DNA from: Eubacteriales bacterium
GTDB taxonomy: Bacteria; Bacillota_A; Clostridia; Lachnospirales; Lachnospiraceae
DNA: 11,416 nt
Reading direction: 5' to 3'
Assembly: GCA_030527765.1 (NCBI GenBank)
Contig: JAUNAE010000092.1
Location: 1 to 11,416 of the forward strand
The translations under genes and the position numbers were made by a program. The notes beneath the pieces were generated by a model that saw nothing but the letters and a program-made list of their open reading frames with translations, was not told the origin of the DNA and did not search any database. Positions 6,173 through 11,416 of this stretch are shown here, one piece after another. Numbering within the stretch: position 1 is the stretch's first letter; each line of letters begins with the position of its first letter.

Positions 6173-7543
6173 ATGAAAAATCTGACTTTAGAAAATATCG
6201 CAAAAGTGTGCGGCGGCGTTTATCACGGAGATGAGGCAGCTTTTCATCAGGAAGTAATGTCCATCACCACAGACAGCCGCAAGGCGGAAGAAGGATGTCT
6301 GTTCGTTCCGATCGTGGGAGAGAGAGCAGACGGTCATCGCTTTATCCCACAGGTAAGAGAGGCAGGAGCATTTGCAACCCTGTCAGAAAGAGAACTTCCG
6401 GGAGAAACCCTTCCTTACATTCAGGTGGAGTCCTCTCTGCAGGCAGTGAAAGATATTGCGGCCTTTTATCTGGAGCAGCTTAAGATTCCGGTTGTTGGAA
6501 TTACCGGAAGTGTCGGAAAGACAAGTACAAAGGAAGTGATCGCTTCTGTACTCAGCGAAAAATACCGCACGCTCAAAACCCAGGGTAACTTCAACAACGA
6601 ACTGGGCCTGCCGCTGACAGTTTTTCGCCTGAGAGATGAAGATGAAATTGCAGTACTTGAGATGGGCATCAGTGATTTTGGAGAAATGACAAGACTGTCT
6701 GCAATTGCAAAACCGGACACAGGTGTTATTACAAACATTGGAACCTGTCATCTGGAAAATCTCGGAGATCGGGACGGAGTATTCAAGGCCAAGACAGAGA
6801 TGTTTGCAAATCTTCGTCCGAATGGGCATATTGTGCTGAACGGAGATGACGACAAACTTTGCCGTGCAACGGAAGTGAACGGAACTGTTCCGGTATTCTT
6901 CGGATTGGACTCCGACAAAGACGTCTACGCAACAGAGATCGAAAGTCTCGGACTGAAGGGAATGAAATGCGTCATTCATCTGGGAGAGGAAGCCTTCTCT
7001 GTAAAGATTCCGATGCCGGGAAAACATATGATTTACAATGCTCTCGCAGCAGCTGCAGTTGGAAGAATCTACGGACTTAATGTAGAAGAGATTCGCCGTG
7101 GAATTGAAAAACTGGAGCCAATCAGCGGTCGTTTCCGCATGATTGAGACAGATAAACTTCTGATTGTAGATGACTGCTACAATGCTAATCCGATGTCTAT
7201 GAAGGCATCCCTGGATGTCCTGAGAGATGGAGCCGGCCGTCGTGTTGCCATTCTCGGAGATATGGGAGAACTTGGAGAAAATGAGATTGCCCTTCACAGA
7301 GAAGTTGGACTCCACGCAGGAAACTGCGGCATTGATGTCTGCATCTGCGTAGGAGAACTTTGCCGTCATATGGCAGAGGCTGCCAAAGAAGCCAATCCTA
7401 CCCTTCATGTGATCTATGAAGAATCCAGAGAGGAACTGCTCCGACACTTGCCGGAATATGTGCAGGATGGAGATACCATCCTTGTCAAAGCTTCACACTT
7501 CATGAAATTTGAAGAGGTTGTGGAAGCATTGGAAAATATGTAA
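6173..7543 (+). CDS. murF: UDP-N-acetylmuramoyl-tripeptide--D-alanyl-D-alanine ligase
   Basis: This 456-residue Mur ligase adds the D-Ala-D-Ala dipeptide made by Ddl to the UDP-MurNAc-tripeptide, the last cytosolic step of the lipid II precursor peptide. The N-terminal substrate domain has ITTDSRKAEEGCLFVPIVGERADGH in the usual place (residues 31-55). The central ATPase domain carries the P-loop GITGSVGKTSTKE (109-121), QGNFNNELGLPLT (137-149), LEMGISDFGEM (162-172) and ITNIGTCHLENLG (186-198). The C-terminal domain contains ISGRFRM, DDCYNANPMSM (333-343) and LGDMGELGENE (361-371). Length is normal for the family. The ATG begins 4 nt after the ddl stop with only a weak AGAGAAG upstream, so translation is probably coupled to ddl. 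Ddl, MurF and the YkuD protein form one functional cell-wall group. Confidence 0.95.
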   Translation: MKNLTLENIAKVCGGVYHGDEAAFHQEVMSITTDSRKAEEGCLFVPIVGERADGHRFIPQVREAGAFATLSERELPGETLPYIQVESSLQAVKDIAAFYLEQLKIPVVGITGSVGKTSTKEVIASVLSEKYRTLKTQGNFNNELGLPLTVFRLRDEDEIAVLEMGISDFGEMTRLSAIAKPDTGVITNIGTCHLENLGDRDGVFKAKTEMFANLRPNGHIVLNGDDDKLCRATEVNGTVPVFFGLDSDKDVYATEIESLGLKGMKCVIHLGEEAFSVKIPMPGKHMIYNALAAAAVGRIYGLNVEEIRRGIEKLEPISGRFRMIETDKLLIVDDCYNANPMSMKASLDVLRDGAGRRVAILGDMGELGENEIALHREVGLHAGNCGIDVCICVGELCRHMAEAAKEANPTLHVIYEESREELLRHLPEYVQDGDTILVKASHFMKFEEVVEALENM

Positions 7544-7549
7544 TCAGAA

Positions 7550-7627
7550 AATCCCCCGCATGGCTTTGGGGACGGTTCTAATGGCTTTATGGCCTTAAGA
7601 ACGGTTCAGATGGCCTTGTGGGGGATT
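7550..7627. terminator. Large repeat-built hairpin between convergent genes
   Basis: AATCCCCC (7550-7557) pairs perfectly with GGGGGATT (7620-7627). The interior consists of two 29-bp tandem units (7560-7588 and 7589-7617), each beginning and ending with ATGGCTTT (unit 1) or ATGGCCTT (unit 2) and sharing the core ACGGTTC. GTTCT (7575-7579) can also pair with AGAAC (7598-7602). On the minus strand the stem is followed by TTTTC; on the plus strand there is no good U-run. It probably ends transcription between murF and the opposing 87-residue gene. Confidence 0.6.
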
Positions 7628-7657
7628 CAATTATAGTTCTCAGCGTGAGCTGTAACG

Positions 7658-7921
7658 TTAATCTTCTTCGAGCACCTGGATTTCCAGATAATCAAAGGGG
7701 ATTTGCTCGATGAAATTGTCCTGATAGAAACGAGCCCTTGCGTTGCGCTTGAAGTCCCGGATGGTGGAATCCAGCCAGATGGGATTACCAAGATCGAACT
7801 CATAGCAGATCTGCTCCAGTGCATGAATGACTTTGTGTGTTCTTGTATCGCTGCCGTCATCGACAATTGTTGTATCTTTCAGCAGGTGATTGTCCTGCCA
7901 GATTTTTCCCCAAATACGCAT
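7658..7921 (-). CDS. Conserved hypothetical protein (87 aa)
   Basis: I recall similar short proteins in Lachnospiraceae but no assigned function. The 87 residues begin MRIWGKIWQDNHLLKDTTI and end FIEQIPFDYLEIQVLEED. The protein is acidic at the C-terminus, has no membrane helix or signal peptide, and contains a central alternating segment (THKVIHALEQICYEFDLGNPIWLDSTIRDFKRN) that reads like a small soluble alpha/beta domain. The start is well supported: GGGAGG lies about 7 nt upstream of the ATG on the minus strand, and a promoter sits at 7960-7989. It is monocistronic, convergent with murF and divergent from the hydratase gene. Confidence 0.8.
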   Translation of the reverse strand: MRIWGKIWQDNHLLKDTTIVDDGSDTRTHKVIHALEQICYEFDLGNPIWLDSTIRDFKRNARARFYQDNFIEQIPFDYLEIQVLEED

Positions 7922-7959
7922 AATACTACCTCCCGAAATGTAGAGTAACTATAGGAACA

Positions 7960-7989
7960 AGTATAACGAAACTACCGGGGGAAAGTCAA
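7960..7989 (-). promoter_or_regulatory. Promoter of the 87-residue hypothetical gene
   Basis: On the minus strand TTGACT (7984-7989) is followed after 18 nt by TATACT (7960-7965). Transcription would start near 7953, giving a short leader of about 30 nt. The octamer AATGTACA (7988-7995) overlaps the -35 box and recurs at the hydratase start point. A direct repeat CAGTAGT (7994-8000 and 8007-8013, 13-bp period) lies just upstream. Confidence 0.65.
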
Positions 7990-8076
7990 TGTACAGTAGT
8001 CATGGTCAGTAGTAATCGTTATCAAATCTTTTTTATTCGGAAGACTGACGGATACGATGGACTGTAGGAATAGGTA

Positions 8077-8105
8077 TTGCATCTTCATGGGAAATTTACT
8101 ATAAT
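8077..8105 (+). promoter_or_regulatory. Promoter of the aconitase-family hydratase gene
   Basis: TTGCAT (8077-8082) and a consensus TATAAT (8100-8105) are separated by 17 nt. Transcription would start around 8112, leaving a leader of about 80 nt. Confidence 0.75.
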
Positions 8106-8115
8106 AATGTACATT
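8106..8115. promoter_or_regulatory. Candidate operator palindrome at the hydratase start point
   Basis: AATGTACATT is a perfect 10-bp palindrome directly after the -10 box and over the predicted start site. Eight of its bases (AATGTACA) recur at 7988-7995 over the -35 box of the divergent gene. The position suits a repressor site shared by both promoters; this is inference from position and symmetry only. Confidence 0.35.
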
Positions 8116-8142
8116 GCTAAAGTGAAAACACATCTATTTTTC

Positions 8143-8163
8143 AGCGGAATGAAAATGTCCGCT
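8143..8163 (+). repeat. Hairpin in the hydratase leader
   Basis: AGCGGA (8143-8148) pairs with TCCGCT (8158-8163) around a 9-nt loop. It lies in the leader about 15 nt before the ribosome binding site GAGGAGG. Sequence including the loop end AAATG and trailing TTT resembles the hairpin at 3631-3654, suggesting a dispersed element. There is no U-run beyond TTT, so termination is unlikely. Confidence 0.5.
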
Positions 8164-8192
8164 TTACTCTGAATCTTCGAGGAGGAAAAACA

Positions 8193-10445
8193 ATGAAATT
8201 ATACGATGGAGGAATCTTTCTTTCCAATGGTAAGGTGATTCCGGAAGGGGAAGCCGCTCCGGAACTGAACAAAGAAACCGGCGCACAGAAAACCATTGCA
8301 TACGGAATTCTGAAAGCCCACAACACATCGGGAAATATGGAAAAGCTCCAGATCAAATTCGACAAGCTGACTTCTCACGATATTACATTTGTAGGAATTA
8401 TCCAGACAGCCCGCGCTTCCGGTCTTGAAAAATTCCCGGTACCTTATGTGCTTACAAACTGTCACAATTCTCTCTGTGCGGTAGGCGGAACTATCAATGA
8501 AGATGATCACATGTTTGGTCTTACCTGTGCAAAGAAATACGGCGGTGTTTATGTTCCGCCTCATCAGGCAGTTATTCATCAGTATGCCCGTGAAATGCTT
8601 GCAGGCGGTGGACGTATGATTCTAGGATCCGACAGCCATACCCGTTATGGTGCTCTGGGAACCATGGCTATGGGAGAAGGCGGTCCGGAGCTTGTGAAAC
8701 AGCTTCTTTCTCAGACTTACGACATTAATATGCCGAAGGTTGTTGCAATTTACATGACCGGTACACCTCGTCCGGGAGTTGGTCCCCAGGACGTGGCACT
8801 TGCTATTATCGGAGAAGTTTTTGCCAAGGGTTATGTGAAGAATAAAGTCATGGAGTTCGTAGGACCCGGTGTGAAGAACCTGAGTGCAGATTTCCGTATC
8901 GGCGTGGACGTTATGACTACAGAGACCACCTGTCTTTCCTCCATCTGGCAGACAGATGAGAAGATTCAGGAATTCTATGAGATTCATGGAAGAGGCGAAG
9001 ATTACAAAGAACTGAATCCGGAGGATGGCGCATATTATGATGGATGTGTAGAGATTGATCTCAGTGAGATCAAACCTATGATTGCCATGCCGTTCCATCC
9101 GAGCAATACTTACACCATCGACGAACTGAAGGCAAATCTGGATGATATTCTTGCAGATGTAGAAAAACGTGCGGCAGTCAGCCTGGACGGTAAGGTCCCA
9201 TATAGTCTAAGAGACAAAGTTGTGGATGGAAGACTGTATGTAGAACAGGGTATCATCGGTGGATGTGCCGGCGGCGGATTTGAAAATATCTGCGCAGCAG
9301 CAGACATTCTGAAAGGTGCCAGCATTGGAGCGGATGCCTTCACCTTAAGCGTATATCCGGCAAGTACTCCGATTTATATGGAACTTGCAAAGAACGGTGT
9401 ACTTGCAGATCTTCTTTCTACCGGTGCGGTAGTTAAGACAGCATTCTGCGGTCCGTGCTTCGGTGCAGGAGATACCCCGGCAAACAATGCTCTCAGCATT
9501 CGTCATGTCACCCGTAACTTCCCGAACCGTGAAGGTTCTAAAGTACAGAACGGTCAGATTTCTTCTGTTGCACTTATGGATGCACGTTCCATTGCGGCAA
9601 CCGCAGCAAACAAGGGATTCCTGACTTCCGCCGAAGAATACACAGGTGATTTCACAAGCCGCAAATATTACTTCGATAAGACAATTTACGAGAATCGTAT
9701 TTTTGACAGCAAGGGGATTGCCGATCCGGATGTTGAGATTCAGTTCGGTCCGAACATCAAAGACTGGCCGAAGATGTCTCCGCTGGCAGATAATCTTCTG
9801 CTGAAAGTGGTATCTGAGATTCATGATCCGGTTACCACAACAGATGAGTTGATTCCATCAGGAGAAACTTCCTCCTACCGTTCTAACCCGCTTGGTCTTG
9901 CGGAGTTTGCTCTGAGCCGTAAAGATCCTGCGTACGTAGGCCGTGCAAAAGAGATTCAGAAAGCACAGAAGGCGATTGAGGCAGGAGAGGATCCGGTTGC
10001 AGCAGTTCCGGAGCTGGAGAGTGTACTTGCAGCTGTTACAAGTGAATTTGAAAATGCCAGAGAGTCTCTTGGAGTGGGAAGTACCATTTTTGCCGTGAAA
10101 CCGGGCGACGGTTCTGCACGTGAGCAGGCTGCATCCTGCCAGAAGGTTCTCGGAGGATGGGCGAACATTGCCAATGAATACGCAACCAAGAGATATCGTT
10201 CCAATCTCATTAACTGGGGAATGCTTCCATTCCTGATTCCGGAGGGAGAGCTTCCTTTCGCAAACGGAGATTATCTGTTCTTCCCGGGAATCCGCGAAGC
10301 AGTTGTGAACAAAGCAGATTCCATCCGCGCTTATGTAGTGAAAGATGGTACCCTGCACAAATTTGTCATGACCCTTGGAGAACTGACAGACGATGAGAGA
10401 GAGATCATTCTGAAAGGATGTCTCATTAACTATAACGCAAAATAA
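8193..10445 (+). CDS. Aconitase-family hydratase (aconitate hydratase-like, YbhJ-length)
   Basis: This 750-residue protein has the complete aconitase fold: a large N-terminal [4Fe-4S] part and a C-terminal swivel domain. Seen motifs are LTNCHNSLC (87-95), [20 protein letters not shown] (145-164), a cluster region with Cys358 in [11 protein letters not shown], Cys419 and Cys422 in [25 protein letters not shown] (441-450), and in the swivel domain [10 protein letters not shown] (638-647) plus [12 protein letters not shown] (670-681). Three Cys at the expected spacing should hold the iron-sulfur cluster. The first cluster motif is GGCAGGG instead of the SCTN of standard aconitases. The length (about 750) is close to the E. 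coli hydratase-like YbhJ rather than to 640-residue or 890-residue aconitases. Citrate/isocitrate is the likeliest substrate, but another 2- or 3-hydroxy acid is possible. No citrate synthase or isocitrate dehydrogenase gene is adjacent. RBS GAGGAGG (8179-8185) sets the start. Confidence 0.85.
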   Translation: MKLYDGGIFLSNGKVIPEGEAAPELNKETGAQKTIAYGILKAHNTSGNMEKLQIKFDKLTSHDITFVGIIQTARASGLEKFPVPYVLTNCHNSLCAVGGTINEDDHMFGLTCAKKYGGVYVPPHQAVIHQYAREMLAGGGRMILGSDSHTRYGALGTMAMGEGGPELVKQLLSQTYDINMPKVVAIYMTGTPRPGVGPQDVALAIIGEVFAKGYVKNKVMEFVGPGVKNLSADFRIGVDVMTTETTCLSSIWQTDEKIQEFYEIHGRGEDYKELNPEDGAYYDGCVEIDLSEIKPMIAMPFHPSNTYTIDELKANLDDILADVEKRAAVSLDGKVPYSLRDKVVDGRLYVEQGIIGGCAGGGFENICAAADILKGASIGADAFTLSVYPASTPIYMELAKNGVLADLLSTGAVVKTAFCGPCFGAGDTPANNALSIRHVTRNFPNREGSKVQNGQISSVALMDARSIAATAANKGFLTSAEEYTGDFTSRKYYFDKTIYENRIFDSKGIADPDVEIQFGPNIKDWPKMSPLADNLLLKVVSEIHDPVTTTDELIPSGETSSYRSNPLGLAEFALSRKDPAYVGRAKEIQKAQKAIEAGEDPVAAVPELESVLAAVTSEFENARESLGVGSTIFAVKPGDGSAREQAASCQKVLGGWANIANEYATKRYRSNLINWGMLPFLIPEGELPFANGDYLFFPGIREAVVNKADSIRAYVVKDGTLHKFVMTLGELTDDEREIILKGCLINYNAK

Positions 10446-10464
10446 TAGAGTAAGGCTGAAGGTA

Positions 10465-10483
10465 GGGAATCGTTACGATTCCT
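10465..10483 (+). repeat. Small hairpin after the hydratase gene
   Basis: GGGAATCG (10465-10472) and CGATTCCT (10476-10483) form an 8-bp stem (one G-U) with a 3-nt TTA loop, 20 nt after the stop. It is not followed by a U-run. Together with the terminator at 10553 it may protect the 3' end of the mRNA. Confidence 0.45.
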
Positions 10484-10552
10484 CTTACGAGATTCGGTTT
10501 TTGCAAGGGGCAAAGCGGATTGCAAGAAGCCGATTGACTCCAGATCAATGTC

Positions 10553-10587
10553 CGGCAGGGAGAAGAGAGATCTCCCTGCCGTTTTTT
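10553..10587 (+). terminator. Intrinsic terminator of the hydratase gene
   Basis: CGGCAGGGAGA (10553-10563) pairs perfectly with TCTCCCTGCCG (10571-10581) across a 7-nt loop and is followed by six T (10582-10587). This is a textbook rho-independent terminator, about 110 nt after the hydratase stop codon. Confidence 0.95.
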
Positions 10588-10615
10588 GCAGGCACTGGTA
10601 AGTTCCACCTGGCGT

Positions 10616-10702
10616 TCATCTCAGTCGAGGAGACCACCATCTTCTATAAGTGGGGGATAACAAATTAGTCTCAGTGGGGGTCTTAATCCCCGACTGAGAT
10701 GA
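10616..10702. repeat. 87-bp element bounded by 12-bp inverted repeats
   Basis: TCATCTCAGTCG (10616-10627) and CGACTGAGATGA (10691-10702) are perfect inverted repeats. Inside, GACCACC and GGGGGTC can extend the stem with one mismatch. AGTGGGGG occurs twice (10649-10656 and 10673-10680). An alternative hairpin uses TCTCAGT (10669-10675) with ACTGAGA (10693-10699) and GGGG with CCCC. No coding frame is evident. It could be a miniature inverted-repeat element or a structured RNA; no target duplication is visible. Confidence 0.55.
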
Positions 10703-10856
10703 GTCTACGGCGGATCGCAGAGTTCGATACATATAGAATGAGATTTTCTAAGTCATATAAATATCTGAAAATAATATACAATATACAAAATAAATAGAAA
10801 CTATATGTGATAATAAAAATAAATGAGAAAAATAGTTGAATTTACAAATAAATGTG

Positions 10857-10885
10857 TTGACAAATAGAGGGCGGGGTGTTAATAT
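10857..10885 (+). promoter_or_regulatory. Strong promoter with AT-rich upstream region, possibly of an rRNA operon
   Basis: A perfect TTGACA (10857-10862) and TAATAT (10880-10885) are separated by 17 nt. The 110 bases before it (about 10745-10856) are almost entirely A and T with several A-runs, as in the UP elements of very active promoters. The spacer contains the G-rich string GAGGGCGGGG. No open frame follows, which suggests a stable RNA or a very distant start codon. Confidence 0.65.
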
Positions 10886-11416
10886 AAACTCAACAAAAAC
10901 AAAGAGACAAACCGAAACCCGATACAACAAAAAACAGGGCAACGGTTAGAAAGGATAGGTAAAGTCCATTGAGAACTTAGCACTCATAATCCTCAATATG
11001 AAGTGACGAAGCTGCATTTCCTGCAAGAAGACCCGGTACAATTCAAATAGAGAATACAATCCTTTAGAAGGAACCAACGTACAGTGAGGTATATAGAAGC
11101 AGCGGATCATATTGAACAGTGTCACAAACCTGGTACAAAGATTTTGAAAATTGTGTAAAGAAACATTTTTCAAAAGAGTATAACCCGAATCTCAGATAAT
11201 CGTTTGGAAGAAGAGATCCGAAGATTACCGAAGACAGATCGCAAGTTACTTTGAGATCCTTATCGAAATTACAGGATGAGAATCGAAGCTTTGCATCAGA
11301 GGAATATTAAGAGATATTCGAAAGAGAGAAGAATTCGAAGGAACTGTTTATCCAGATAACAATCAGAAGATCATGAAGGAGAACAGTGTAACCGGAATAC
11401 ATTCTCGAACATATAG
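10886..11416 (+). other. Long non-coding leader running off the window, possibly pre-rRNA
   Basis: About 530 bases follow the promoter with no convincing gene on either strand; the few short frames lack ribosome binding sites. The strand is A- and G-rich. It holds several stems: AACCG (10910-10914) with CGGTT (10943-10947) and CCC/GGG inside; ATTGAG (10968-10973) with CTCAAT (10992-10997); and TTTTGAAAA (11142-11150) with TTTTCAAAA (11167-11175). CATTGAGAACT (10967-10977) and TTTTGAAAATTG resemble the CATTGAAAACT-type strings I recall in Firmicutes rRNA leaders and spacers. The 16S start is not present, so an rRNA operon beyond the edge is an inference. Confidence 0.4.

Noticed and set aside
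6383..7447. 354-codon minus-strand open frame opposite murF
   Set aside because: It is antisense to intact murF motifs, and the translated sequence looks like reverse-coded noise rich in Cys, Ser and Phe.
10946..11173. 75-codon minus-strand frame in the right-hand leader
   Set aside because: No ribosome binding site, no promoter on that strand and no recognisable domain; it lies within a leader downstream of a strong plus-strand promoter.
11280..11416. Possible start of a plus-strand protein (ATG at 11373)
   Set aside because: The frame is open for about 45 codons to the edge, but the only ATG has a poor ribosome binding site and the peptide is not recognisable; too short to support.
10703..11416. 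tRNA genes, CRISPR repeats or an insertion sequence in the right-hand gap
   Set aside because: No cloverleaf or CCA-ended arms, no regularly spaced direct repeats and no transposase frame were found.

Overview
This window looks like chromosomal DNA from a Lachnospiraceae-type Clostridia (a Blautia, Dorea or Mediterraneibacter relative). Support comes from moderate GC content, strong GGAGG-type ribosome binding sites, sigma-A promoters of the TTGACA/TATAAT type, and the proteins themselves: a DUF554 membrane protein, a type Ic aspartate aminotransferase, a PG_binding_4/YkuD protein and a long aconitase-family hydratase. The genus is inferred from protein style, not from a marker gene.

Layout. 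Bases 1-669 are the 3' part of a DUF554 membrane protein gene, closed by a bidirectional terminator. Two minus-strand units follow: a 65-residue cysteine-rich protein with its own promoter (794-991) and a class I SAM-dependent methyltransferase (1138-1995). The 320-bp gap 1996-2315 holds two divergent promoters. From 2316 to 7543 four plus-strand genes run in one direction: aspartate aminotransferase, a membrane-anchored L,D-transpeptidase-like protein, D-Ala-D-Ala ligase and MurF. The last three are tightly packed (11 and 4 nt gaps) and form a cell-wall group: Ddl makes D-Ala-D-Ala, MurF adds it to the UDP-MurNAc-tripeptide, and the YkuD protein would act on the finished stem peptides outside the cell. 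A tandem-repeat hairpin separates murF from a convergent 87-residue conserved hypothetical gene (7658-7921). A 271-bp divergent promoter region leads to an aconitase-family hydratase (8193-10445), which ends at a strong intrinsic terminator.

The last 830 bases contain no convincing protein gene. They hold an 87-bp element bounded by 12-bp inverted repeats, an AT-rich tract, a near-consensus promoter (10857-10885) and a long, purine-rich, untranslated-looking leader that runs off the window. The best guess is the leader of an rRNA operon beginning just beyond the edge, but no rRNA sequence is visible.

The protein genes are largely household functions. I do not see a clear new defence or mobile system. 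The most interesting items are: the orphan Cys-rich mini-protein; a 27-bp palindrome bracketed by exact 8-bp direct repeats that duplicate the ribosome binding site of the transpeptidase gene; a pair of 29-bp tandem units inside the murF hairpin; the noncanonical catalytic motif of the YkuD protein; the 87-bp element whose arms can pair in two exclusive ways; and the promoter-driven leader at the right edge.
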